Below are positions 42,944-51,066 of a DNA stretch of 64,000 nucleotides, piece after piece (the first letter of the stretch is position 1; every line of letters starts with the position of its first letter). This DNA is from Nocardiopsis sp. N85. GTDB taxonomy: Bacteria; Actinomycetota; Actinomycetes; Streptosporangiales; Streptosporangiaceae. The notes below the pieces were generated by a model. The model did not search any database, was not told the DNA's origin, and worked only from the letters and a program-made list of their open reading frames with translations. Position numbers and translations under genes: made by a program. The DNA lies in contig NZ_JARBUT010000018.1 in the NCBI RefSeq assembly GCF_028882275.1, forward strand, positions 1-64,000, in the 5' to 3' direction.

Positions 42944-43527
42944 CGGGTCGCTCCCTTCAGAGCCGTGGAGGTGGCGGCGCCGGAGGGGACGACGCCCGGA
43001 TCGATATCGGCCCCGCGCAGGGCCTTGGCGAACCGCGACCGGGCCCGGTGCAGCCGCACCCGGGCCGTGCCCCGGGCACACCCGAGCACGACCGCGATCC
43101 GCCCCGCGTCGAGGCGTTCCCACCCCGCCAGGGTGAGGACCTCCCGGTCCTGTTCGGACAGCGACCGGAACACCCGTCCGATCTCCCCCATGCCGTGCTC
43201 CGGGGACGGCGGTGAGACCGTCACCCCCGCCAGTTCGGCGCGCAACCGCATCGCCAGCGCCGACCGGCGGCGGTCCCCGCGCCGGTGGTTGGCGAGCACG
43301 TTGCGCGCCACGCCGAACATCCAGGGCCGGGCCTCCTCGCCCGACGGAACGTCGTCGATCCGGGACCAGACCGCGGTGAACACCTCCGCGACGAGGTCGG
43401 CGGCCCCCTCCGGATCCTGTGTGCGACGCAACAGGTAGCCCAGGACGTCACGGAACGTGGCCTCGTACAGTTCCTCGAACCGGGCGACGTGTTCCTCGCG
43501 CGACCGTGTCCGATGTTGTCGGGGCAA
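42940..43527 (-). CDS. ECF-family RNA polymerase sigma factor
   Basis: 195 residues. Sigma region 2 (FEELYEATFRDVLGYLLRRT...DLVAEVFTAVWSRI) and region 4 (LSEQDREVLTLAGWERLDAGRIAVVLGCARGTARVRLHRARSRF) are both complete. It would direct transcription from GGAA-type promoters in response to an envelope or other signal. The start is TTG at 43527 with AAGAAGGG upstream, the only in-frame start near the conserved N-terminus. Operon with the membrane partner. Confidence 0.9.
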   Translation of the reverse strand: MPRQHRTRSREEHVARFEELYEATFRDVLGYLLRRTQDPEGAADLVAEVFTAVWSRIDDVPSGEEARPWMFGVARNVLANHRRGDRRRSALAMRLRAELAGVTVSPPSPEHGMGEIGRVFRSLSEQDREVLTLAGWERLDAGRIAVVLGCARGTARVRLHRARSRFAKALRGADIDPGVVPSGAATSTALKGATR

Positions 43528-43575
43528 TGGTCGACCCTTCTTCTTCGGTGATCGATCCTTACGACCCCGTACATG

Positions 43576-43610
43576 TCCGGACCCCGCCGTGCGTTACGGC
43601 GGGGTCCGGA
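43576..43610 (-). terminator. Terminator after nadE
   Basis: Perfect 14-bp stem TCCGGACCCCGCCG / CGGCGGGGTCCGGA, 7-nt loop, between nadE and the sigma gene. Confidence 0.8.
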
Positions 43611-43627
43611 GAAAGAGGGAAGGAGGG

Positions 43628-45406
43628 TCAGACCGTCCAGCGGTTGGTGATCGGCAGCCGCCGGTCCCGCCCCAGGTTCCGGGCGCTGATCTTGGTGCCC
43701 GGCGCGGACTGGCGGCGCTTGTACTCGGCCCGGTCCACCAACCGGATCACCTTGCGCACCAGCTCCGGGTCGTACCCGGCGAAGATCAGCTCGGCCTCGC
43801 CCTTGTCGGTGCCGATGTAGGCGTCGAGCACCGCGTCCAACATCGTGTAATCGGGCAGCGAGTCGGTGTCGAGCTGGTCCGGGCGCAGTTCGGCGCTGGG
43901 CGGCTTGCCGATGGAGTTCTCCGGGATCGGCGGGGTCTCACCCTGGCGCGACGCCTCCGCGTTGCGCCACCGGGACAGCTCCCACACCAGGGTCTTCCAG
44001 CAGTCCTTGATGGGCGCGAACCCGCCCACCGAGTCGCCGTACAACGTCGAGTAGCCGGTGGCGGCCTCGCTCTTGTTGCCGGTGGCCAGCACCAGATGGC
44101 CCTCCTCATTGGACAGGGCCATCACGAGGGTGCCGCGCACCCGGGCCTGGAGGTTCTCCGCCGCCAATCCGCCCAGGCGGGCCTCCGCCTTCTCCGTGGC
44201 CGCCTCGAAGGCGTCCACCATGGGCGCGATCGCGATGGTCCGGGCCGCGAACCCCTGCCGCCGGGCCAGTTCCTCGGCGTCGGTGATGGAGTGGTCGCTG
44301 GAGTGCGCGCTGGGCAGCAGCACCCCGTGCACCCGGTCGGCGCCGACCGCGTCGACCGCGATGGTCGCGGCGAGCGCGGAGTCGATCCCCCCGGAGATCG
44401 CCACCAGCACGGACGCGAACCCGTTCTTGGCCGTGTAGTCGCGCAGACCGGTGACCAGTGCCCGGTACACCTCACCGACGTCGGAGAGCGGATCCGGACG
44501 GGGGGTGACGACGTTCTCCAGCGGCTCGTAGGGCTCGACGGTGTCGGCCGACACGGTGTGCCGCACGATGGTCAACCCGTCCACCACGTCGCCGTCCCGA
44601 GCGGCCCGGGGGTCCCGCCCCGCCTCCGGCAGCTCCAGGTCGGCCACCAGCAGGGTCTCGGTGAACTGGGGGGCGCGCGCCACCAGCTCCCCCTCGGCGT
44701 CGACCACCAGCGAGTCGCCCTCGAAGACCAGCTCGTCCTGGCCGCCGACCATGTTCACGTACGCCAGCGCCGCCCCCACCTCGCGGGCGCGCCGCCGGCA
44801 CAGCTCCAGGCGCACGTCGTCCTTGTGCCGTTCGTAGGGGGACCCGTTGAGCGACAGCAACAGCCCCGCCCGGGCCGCTCGGGTGGCCGTGACCGGGCCG
44901 CCCTCCTGCCACAGGTCCTCGCAGACCGCGATCGCCACGTCCACCCCGCGCACCCGCACCACCGGCAGTGTGTCGCCGGGCACGAAATTGCGGAACTCGT
45001 CGAACACCCCGTAGTTCGGCAGATGGTGCTTGGCGGAGGTGAGCGCCACCTCGCCCCGGTACAGGACGGCCACCGCGTTCTGGGGGGCGCCCGCCGGTTG
45101 GCCGTAACGGGCACCGGGCCCTTCCCGCCGCGACAGGAAACCCACCACCACCGGCAGGTCGCCGAGGCCTTCGGCGACCAGGTCGGCGGCCAGTCGGTGC
45201 ACGGACTTGACCGAGGCCGAGACGAAGGAGTTGCGCAGGGCCAGGTCCTCCACCGGATATCCGGTGACGACCATTTCGGGCAGGGCGAGCAGGTGCGCGC
45301 CCCGCTCCCGGGCCTGCCGCGCGGCGTCCACGACGATGGACCGATTGCCTTCCAGGTCCCCCACCGTCGGGTTGACCTGGGCGAGTGCGATTCTCAGCTG
45401 TGCCAC
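43628..45406 (-). CDS. nadE: Glutamine-dependent NAD+ synthetase
   Basis: 592 residues. The N-terminal nitrilase-type glutaminase domain has Glu, Lys and Cys triad segments (LPEMVVTGYP, HHLPNYGVFDE, VAVCEDLW). The C-terminal synthetase domain has the ATP pyrophosphatase P-loop SGGIDSALA and GDSVGGFAPIKD. It amidates nicotinic acid adenine dinucleotide to NAD+. The GTG at 45406 has TAGGCT seven bases upstream, suggesting a leaderless message; the in-frame sequence further up is unlike the family. Divergent from glnA2 across 244 bp. Confidence 0.95.
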   Translation of the reverse strand: MAQLRIALAQVNPTVGDLEGNRSIVVDAARQARERGAHLLALPEMVVTGYPVEDLALRNSFVSASVKSVHRLAADLVAEGLGDLPVVVGFLSRREGPGARYGQPAGAPQNAVAVLYRGEVALTSAKHHLPNYGVFDEFRNFVPGDTLPVVRVRGVDVAIAVCEDLWQEGGPVTATRAARAGLLLSLNGSPYERHKDDVRLELCRRRAREVGAALAYVNMVGGQDELVFEGDSLVVDAEGELVARAPQFTETLLVADLELPEAGRDPRAARDGDVVDGLTIVRHTVSADTVEPYEPLENVVTPRPDPLSDVGEVYRALVTGLRDYTAKNGFASVLVAISGGIDSALAATIAVDAVGADRVHGVLLPSAHSSDHSITDAEELARRQGFAARTIAIAPMVDAFEAATEKAEARLGGLAAENLQARVRGTLVMALSNEEGHLVLATGNKSEAATGYSTLYGDSVGGFAPIKDCWKTLVWELSRWRNAEASRQGETPPIPENSIGKPPSAELRPDQLDTDSLPDYTMLDAVLDAYIGTDKGEAELIFAGYDPELVRKVIRLVDRAEYKRRQSAPGTKISARNLGRDRRLPITNRWTV

Positions 45407-45413
45407 GGCACCG

Positions 45414-45419
45414 AGCCTA
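45414..45419 (-). promoter_or_regulatory. -10 hexamer TAGGCT, leaderless start of nadE
   Basis: Ends seven bases before the GTG at 45406 on the minus strand. Confidence 0.5.
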
Positions 45420-45650
45420 ACCGGAGGGTTCCCTCCGGTCTCGGAGCGGGTAGGCCCCGGGACGGGTCGAAGGACCCCCGCCACCGGCCATAATGCGAGT
45501 ACAGGGGAGGAACCGGACGGCCCGGAGGGCGGCTGCGGAAATACCCCGGAAATATGCGCACGGCACACTGGGGCCGGGACACCCAGCCCGGCCGGGCTCC
45601 GAGAACGTCGGACCGTGACACGGGACGACCGCCATCGAGGAAGGTTGATC

Positions 45651-47012
45651 GTGAATCGACAGCAGGAATTCGTGCTCCGCACGTTGGAGGAGCGCGACAT
45701 TCGGTTCGTGCGGCTGTGGTTCACCGACGTGCTCGGGTACCTCAAGTCCGTGGCGGTGGCCCCCGCCGAGCTGGAGGCCGCCTTCTCCGAGGGCATCGGT
45801 TTCGACGGTTCGGCCATCGAGGGCTTCGCCCGCGTCTACGAGGCCGACATGCTGGCCCAGCCGGACCCGTCGACCTTCCAGGTCCTGCCCTGGCGCAACG
45901 AACCGCACGGCACCGCGCGCATGTACTGCGACATCCTCATGCCCGACGGGTCGCCCTCCTCGGCCGACCCCCGGCACGTCCTCAAGCGCCAGCTCAGCAA
46001 GGCCTCCGACCTCGGGTTCACGTTCTACACCCACCCCGAGATCGAGTTCTACCTGCTCAAGAAGATGCCCGAACTGGGCGAGCTGCCCGTGCCCAACGAC
46101 TCCGGCGGCTACTTCGACCACACCCCGCACAACAGCGCCCACGACTTCCGGCGCAACGCCATCAACATGCTGGAGGCCATGGGCATCTCCGTGGAGTTCA
46201 GCCACCACGAGGGCGGGCCGGGCCAGCAGGAGATCGACCTGCGGTACGCGGACGCGCTGACCACCGCCGACAACATCATGACCTTCCGGCTCGTGATGAA
46301 GGAGGTGGCGATGGAGCAGGACGTGTACGCGACGTTCATGCCCAAGCCGTTCACCCAGTACCCGGGTTCGGGCATGCACACGCACCTGTCGCTGTTCGAG
46401 GGCGACCGCAACGCCTTCTACGAGCCGGGCGCCGAGTACCAGCTGTCCAAGGTGGGACGCGGGTTCATCGCGGGCCTGCTGCGGCACGCCGACGAGATCA
46501 CCGCGGTGACCAACCAGTGGGTGAACTCCTACAAGCGCCTGTGGGACGACCCGGCCGCCTCGGCGGGCATGGGCGGCGAGGCGCCGGCGTACATCTGCTG
46601 GGGGCACAACAACCGCTCCGCCCTGGTGCGGGTGCCGATGTACAAGCCCGGCAAGTCCAACTCCAGCCGGATCGAGATCCGGTCCATGGACACGGCGTGC
46701 AACCCGTACCTGGCGTACGCGGTGATCCTGGCGGCGGGTCTGAAGGGCATCGAGGAGGGGTACGAGCTGCCCCCGGGCGCCGAGGACGACGTGTGGGCGC
46801 TCACCGACTCCGAGCGTCGCGCGCTGGGGATCCGGCCGCTACCGCAGAGCCTGGACGAGGCGCTGCGGTTGATGGAGAACAGCGAGCTGGTCGCGGAGAC
46901 GCTGGGCGAGCACGTGTTCGACTTCTTCCTGCGCAACAAGAAGGCCGAGTGGCGGGACTACCGGCGCCAGGTGACGCCGTACGAGCTCCAGCGGTACCTG
47001 CCGACCCTGTAG
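45651..47012 (+). CDS. glnA2: Glutamine synthetase-like enzyme GlnA2
   Basis: 453 residues. Type I glutamine synthetase fold with GIGFDGSAIEGFARV, the ATP site KPFTQYPGSGMHTHLSLF and HNNRSALVRVPMYK. The N-terminus NRQQEFVLRTLEERDIRFVR closely recalls the Streptomyces GlnA2 sequence I know, which glutamylates polyamines rather than ammonia. In mycobacteria glnA2 sits next to glnE. It contains EGYELPPGAEDD where GlnA has DLYELPPAE. The GTG at 45651 follows AGGAAGG. Confidence 0.92.
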   Translation: MNRQQEFVLRTLEERDIRFVRLWFTDVLGYLKSVAVAPAELEAAFSEGIGFDGSAIEGFARVYEADMLAQPDPSTFQVLPWRNEPHGTARMYCDILMPDGSPSSADPRHVLKRQLSKASDLGFTFYTHPEIEFYLLKKMPELGELPVPNDSGGYFDHTPHNSAHDFRRNAINMLEAMGISVEFSHHEGGPGQQEIDLRYADALTTADNIMTFRLVMKEVAMEQDVYATFMPKPFTQYPGSGMHTHLSLFEGDRNAFYEPGAEYQLSKVGRGFIAGLLRHADEITAVTNQWVNSYKRLWDDPAASAGMGGEAPAYICWGHNNRSALVRVPMYKPGKSNSSRIEIRSMDTACNPYLAYAVILAAGLKGIEEGYELPPGAEDDVWALTDSERRALGIRPLPQSLDEALRLMENSELVAETLGEHVFDFFLRNKKAEWRDYRRQVTPYELQRYLPTL

Positions 47013-47024
47013 GACTTCGCGTGA

Positions 47025-47058
47025 ACGAGGCCCCGTCCCTTCCAGGGCGGGGCCTCGT
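47025..47058 (+). terminator. Terminator after glnA2
   Basis: Stem ACGAGGCCCC / GGGGCCTCGT extended by CCCT/AGGG with a one-base bulge. Confidence 0.75.
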
Positions 47059-47143
47059 CGTTCCGGGCCCGGACCCCGGTGCCCGGATGGGCGGCGCCGT
47101 TCCCCGGACCACCCTCCGGGCCACCCGGAACGGCGCCCCCGGC

Positions 47144-47641
47144 TCACTCGGCCGGCGGACGGGGCGCGGACGCCCGGTGGGCGAGCACGGCGGTGATGAC
47201 GGCACCGACGAGGAGGAGCGCGCTCGCCGACCCGAACGCCATCACCGCCAGGCCGAGGCCGATGTTGGCGCCGATGACCGGCGCCGTGGCGATCATCCAC
47301 GTCACCCCGGCCATCAAGGCGATCGGCACCAGCAGCAGGACGGCCAGCCCACGCAGCGGGGCGATCCTCCGGGTCGCCATTCCCCGGATGAACAGCGCCC
47401 CGGTCGCGACCATGAGCACCGGTGCCCCGATCCCGATCACCGTCTCGGCCCAGCCGGGCAGTGGAAGCGGCCGGATCGCGTAGTCGGCTTCGCTCAGCGG
47501 AAAGCCCTCGGCGGCGGCGACCTTCTCAGGCGGGGTGCGGGAGACCCACCAGGCCGTGATCGCGGAGGTGACCAGGAGCACGAGGCTCTGGAGGGCGAAG
47601 ATCGGGCCGGAGGTGCAGGGGGCGTGCGCCGTCGTGTTCAT
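47144..47641 (-). CDS. Integral membrane protein of unknown function
   Basis: 165 residues with four helices (about residues 14-33, 68-88, 95-117 and 127-152) and a short polar C-terminus. No motif. The ATG at 47641 has GGGGAG directly adjacent, too close for a normal ribosome-binding site, so the true start may be elsewhere, such as GTG at 47692. Expressed alone. Confidence 0.6.
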   Translation of the reverse strand: MNTTAHAPCTSGPIFALQSLVLLVTSAITAWWVSRTPPEKVAAAEGFPLSEADYAIRPLPLPGWAETVIGIGAPVLMVATGALFIRGMATRRIAPLRGLAVLLLVPIALMAGVTWMIATAPVIGANIGLGLAVMAFGSASALLLVGAVITAVLAHRASAPRPPAE

Positions 47642-47913
47642 CTCCCCATGTTCGTGCGCGCGGCGCGCGGGCGCATGAGTGCGGGTACTCACGGGGATCC
47701 GCCGCCCCCGCGCCCGGGTCCACCGTCGATCCCACCGCGCGACGGGGCGGACGGGAGCGGCCCGGACACCGCCCCGGGGTGACCGGGTCGCCGGAGGCTC
47801 CACGGGGAGGCGGCCGCGCCCGGTTCCGCCGAGGCCGGGGAAAGGCCGGTTCAAGCTTGTGCGAGGTGCCCCGTGGCACGCGTGACGCGCCGCGGTCCGG
47901 GTAGCCGACCATC

Positions 47914-48768
47914 ATGAGACTCGGTGAACGCATCCGTGAGATCGAACGCGACGACCGCCTCGACCCGGCGGTCTCCCGCTTGAAGAGGCTCGCCGAACGC
48001 CTGCCGTCCGGCACGGTTCGCGACATGCTGCACGGCGTGCAGCTCGGCCACCCCACTCACCCGATCCTGGTGCAGCTGCCCATCGGTACGTGGACGGCCG
48101 CGACCCTGTTGGACATGCTGCCCGGCGACCACCGCCGCAGCGCTCACGCGCTGATCGACATCGGCCTGTTGACCACCCTGCCCGCCGTGGTCAGCGGCCT
48201 GGCCGACTGGTCGCAGCAGCACGAACGCCAACAGCGCGTGGGGGTGGTCCACGCGGCGACCAACGGTGTGGGAACACTGCTGTTCTGCGTCTCCTCGTTG
48301 GCGCGGGCGCGGGGACGTGAGGGGTGGGGGAGGTTCCTGGCCTTGGCCGGGATGGGCGCCGTCGGTCTCAGCGGATCGTTGGGCGGGCACATCGCCTACT
48401 ACCGTGCGAGCGGCGCGAACAGCGCCGACCACCTCTCCGACCTGGTGCCCCAGGGATGGCACGACCTCGGTCCGCTGAACGGCTTCCCCGACGGGGGGAT
48501 CGGCGAGAGCGAGGTGGGCGGCGTCCCGATCGTGGTGGCGCGTACCGGCGCATCGGCGTCCGCGCTGATGGGCACGTGCCCGCACATGGGCGCGCCCCTG
48601 GCGGAGGGCGAGCGGGTGGACGGGTGTGTGCGCTGCCCGTGGCACGGAAGCGAGTTCCGTCTGGACGACGGGGTGGTGATCCACGGACCCGCGACGGCGT
48701 CGCCGGAGACGTTCGAGACGTCGGTCGTGGACGGCCGCCTGATGGTCCGCCTGCGGTCGCCCGAGTAG
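47914..48768 (+). CDS. DUF2231 membrane domain fused to a Rieske [2Fe-2S] domain
   Basis: 284 residues. The N-terminal half is DUF2231-like: HPTHPILVQLPIGTWTAA at about residues 46-63 and about four membrane helices. The C-terminal 90 residues are a Rieske ferredoxin domain with C222-P-H224 and C241-PW-H244 ligating the cluster. The fusion suggests a membrane electron carrier. Partners are not encoded beside it. Confidence 0.88.
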   Translation: MRLGERIREIERDDRLDPAVSRLKRLAERLPSGTVRDMLHGVQLGHPTHPILVQLPIGTWTAATLLDMLPGDHRRSAHALIDIGLLTTLPAVVSGLADWSQQHERQQRVGVVHAATNGVGTLLFCVSSLARARGREGWGRFLALAGMGAVGLSGSLGGHIAYYRASGANSADHLSDLVPQGWHDLGPLNGFPDGGIGESEVGGVPIVVARTGASASALMGTCPHMGAPLAEGERVDGCVRCPWHGSEFRLDDGVVIHGPATASPETFETSVVDGRLMVRLRSPE

Positions 48769-48788
48769 CGGCGACCTTGCGGCGCGGG

Positions 48789-48828
48789 CCGGGAGGGGGC
48801 CGTCTTCTCAGGGCCGGCCCCCTCCCGG
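48789..48828 (+). terminator. Terminator after the DUF2231-Rieske gene
   Basis: 12-bp stem CCGGGAGGGGGC / GCCCCCTCCCGG with a 16-nt loop. Confidence 0.7.
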
Positions 48829-48939
48829 TCACCTCCCTGCCCCTGCCCCCACGCCCCCGGAGCACCGGCGCCGTCGCGTCCCGCGGTGATACGGGCCCGC
48901 CGGGGCTTGCGGATGCACAGGGGCACGTCTATCTTTCAT

Positions 48940-48959
48940 GTGTAAGTGTTTTCTTACAC
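48940..48959 (+). promoter_or_regulatory. ArsR-type operator over the promoter of the three-gene operon
   Basis: Perfect 7-bp arms GTGTAAG / CTTACAC around a 6-nt spacer, just downstream of a TATCTT -10 hexamer (48930-48935) and upstream of the ArsR-like start at 48973. Expected self-operator. Confidence 0.75.
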
Positions 48960-48972
48960 GCATAGGAAAGAC

Positions 48973-49296
48973 ATGACACAGCGCGATCTCTCCGGCGACG
49001 AACTCGTCGAGTCGCTCGCCGCGCTCGCCAACCCGATCCGCCTGCGGATCATCGCGACGCTCACCGGCGGCCGCGACTACGTGAGCAACCTCGCGCGCGT
49101 CATCGGCATCAGCCGCCCCCTCCTCCACATGCACCTGCAACGCCTCGAAGCGGTCGGCCTGGTCACCGGCTCCCTGGAGCTCTCGGAGGACGGCAAGGCG
49201 ATGAAGTACTTCGAGCTCACCGACTTCGACATCGGTCTCACCCCCACGACGATCGCCGCCGCGGTCGAGACCCTCACACGCAAGGAGAAGAACTGA
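48973..49296 (+). CDS. ArsR-like winged-helix transcriptional regulator
   Basis: 107 residues with a compact winged helix: LAALANPIRLRIIATLTGG, then the recognition helix region RDYVSNLARVIGISRPLLHMHLQRL. No metal-binding cysteines are visible, so it may sense something other than a metal or act with the next protein. An AGGAAAG lies very near the ATG. First gene of an operon whose three genes overlap by 1 and 4 bases. It probably represses itself through the dyad at 48940-48959. Confidence 0.86.
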   Translation: MTQRDLSGDELVESLAALANPIRLRIIATLTGGRDYVSNLARVIGISRPLLHMHLQRLEAVGLVTGSLELSEDGKAMKYFELTDFDIGLTPTTIAAAVETLTRKEKN

Positions 49297-49556
49297 TGGA
49301 CTGGCCAACGGTCATCCTCATCCTCGGCCTGGGCGCGATCGCCACCTTCATCGGTGTCGTGGTCGTCTCCAGCCGGCACGAGTTCCGCAAGACCGCCGTC
49401 GACGCCGCGCGCAACGACGAACTCCGCCGCCTGGTGACGCGGTACGAGGAACTCGCCTCGACCACGCTCGACGCCCAGCAGCGCACCGCGGCCGACGTCG
49501 CCGAGCTGCGCGCTCGCACCACCTCCATCGAAAAACTCCTGAGAACGGTGGAATGA
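49296..49556 (+). CDS. Single-pass membrane protein with coiled coil
   Basis: 86 residues. One helix at about residues 4-25 (VILILGLGAIATFIGVVVVS), then a charged coiled coil (KTAVDAARNDELRRLVTRYE...AELRARTTSIEKLLRTVE). Start overlaps the previous stop by one base, and its own stop overlaps the next gene start (ATGA). No known family. It could tether a partner such as the regulator or the reductase. Confidence 0.75.
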   Translation: MDWPTVILILGLGAIATFIGVVVVSSRHEFRKTAVDAARNDELRRLVTRYEELASTTLDAQQRTAADVAELRARTTSIEKLLRTVE

Positions 49557-50551
49557 CCGCCATGAACCGCACCATGAAGGCGATCGCACACGACGAGTAC
49601 GGCGAGGCCGCCGATGTGCTGGCGCCGCGTGAGGTCCCCGTCCCCGAGCCCGGCCGAGGCGAGGTACGCGTCAAGGTCCACGCCGTATCGCTCAACGCCG
49701 CGGACGTGTACATCACGCGCGGCGAGCCGACCATCGGCCGACTCGCCTTCGGGTGGCCGCGACCGAAACGGACCATCCGGGGACGGGACGTGGCCGGCGT
49801 CGTCGACTCCGTGGGCCCGGGGGTCACCGAGTGGTCCCCGGGCGACCGGGTCGCCGCCGAAGGGGAGGAGTCCCTGGCCGAGTACACCTGTGTGAAGGCC
49901 TCCCTGCTGGCACGCGTGCCCGACGGGGTCCCGCTCACCGAGGCGGCGGCGGTGCCGCTCGCCGGGGTGACGGCCCTCCAGGCCGTGCGCGTCGGCGAGG
50001 TGAAGGCCGGCGACCGCGTTCTCGTCAACGGCGCCTCGGGCGGCGTCGGCACGTTCATCGTCCAGTTGGCCACCGCGGCGGGCGCCGAGGTCACCGGCGT
50101 GTGCGGGGCGGGCAACACCGACCTGGTGCGGTCGCTGGGCGCCGTCCACGTCGTCGACTACGGCGTCGAGGACTTCACCGAGGCGAAGGAACCCTACGAC
50201 GTCGTCATCGACCTGGCCGGCAACCGGAGCCTGCGCGAGCTGCGGAGCGCTCTCGCGCCGGGTGGAACGCTGGTGCTGACCTCGGGCCATGGGAGTCGGG
50301 CCATGGGACCCCTGTGGCGCAACGCCGCGGCGTCCCTCACCTCGCCGTTCGTACGGCAGCGGCTGCGCCCGTTCCTCGCCCGCACCGGGGTGGACGGCGA
50401 GGTCGAAGGACTCCTGGAGCGGGTGGCGGCGGGGACCCTGCGGCCCGCGGTCGGGCGGACGTACCCGTTCGAACGGGCCGTCGACGCGCTCGCGCACGTC
50501 TCTCGGGGGCACGCGCGCGGGAAGGTCGTGGTGGTCCTGCGGGAGGGGTGA
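49553..50551 (+). CDS. Zinc-independent quinone reductase-like (MDR superfamily) oxidoreductase
   Basis: 332 residues, MDR fold. GroES-like N-terminal part, then the NAD(P) motif VNGASGGVGTFIVQLA at about residues 155-170. No zinc-ligand Cys/His set of alcohol dehydrogenases is seen, matching quinone oxidoreductase-type members. They reduce quinones or enones with NADPH. Last gene of the ArsR operon, which predicts induction by its substrate. Confidence 0.88.
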   Translation: MTAMNRTMKAIAHDEYGEAADVLAPREVPVPEPGRGEVRVKVHAVSLNAADVYITRGEPTIGRLAFGWPRPKRTIRGRDVAGVVDSVGPGVTEWSPGDRVAAEGEESLAEYTCVKASLLARVPDGVPLTEAAAVPLAGVTALQAVRVGEVKAGDRVLVNGASGGVGTFIVQLATAAGAEVTGVCGAGNTDLVRSLGAVHVVDYGVEDFTEAKEPYDVVIDLAGNRSLRELRSALAPGGTLVLTSGHGSRAMGPLWRNAAASLTSPFVRQRLRPFLARTGVDGEVEGLLERVAAGTLRPAVGRTYPFERAVDALAHVSRGHARGKVVVVLREG

Positions 50552-50793
50552 GGCGCGCCGCGCGCCGTGACCGCGAGCCCCTCCTCGCGGTCACCCCTCC
50601 CACGCGTCGGGTGGGCCGCGCACCGAGGCGCGCGGCGCGGGCGGCATCGACCGTGGGCGATCCGGGGCCGGCCACGGCCGACGAACACCGGGAGGACCCA
50701 TCACCCCGCCGGGTACGCCCGGATCGGTCGTCGGGCAGAGGACCGAGAGCCCGACCTTTACGTCATAGATCACACATGGGACGAAAAGGACGC
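50552..50793. other. Short intergenic region before the LuxR fragment
   Basis: 242 bp; nothing beyond possible promoter sequences. Confidence 0.3.
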
Positions 50794-51003
50794 TCAGTCG
50801 ACGCCCAGGCCCCTGGCCCGCACCGCCGTCGCGTTGCGGTCGGACACCCCGAGTTCGCCCATGAGGTTCGACGTGTGCACGCTCACCGTCTTCGCCGAGA
50901 TGAACAGCCTCTCCCCGATCTCCCGGTTCGTCAGCCCCCGGGCCACCAGACGCAGCACCTCCGCCTCCCGGGGCGTCAGCCCGGCCGGTGCGGCCCCCTC
51001 CAC
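50794..51003 (-). pseudogene. LuxR-type helix-turn-helix fragment
   Basis: 69 residues, only the C-terminal DNA-binding domain of a LuxR/LAL regulator (LTPREAEVLRLVARGLTNREI...SAKTVSVHTSNLMGELGVSDRNA), with no receiver or ATPase domain. The GTG at 51003 lacks a clear ribosome-binding site. The DNA just upstream has no matching N-terminal part. Most likely the decayed end of a larger gene; a stand-alone regulator is possible. Confidence 0.6.
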
Positions 51004-51066
51004 CGGGACGCGCGGACGGGCCGATCCGTGGCGGTCGCGGACACGGCCGGCGGCGGTGGCGGATCG

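Noticed and set aside
43528-43627. Copy of the CGGAA/CGATG element upstream of the ECF sigma gene
   Set aside because: No match beyond a short CTCC stretch, so autoregulation of the sigma operon through this element is not supported.
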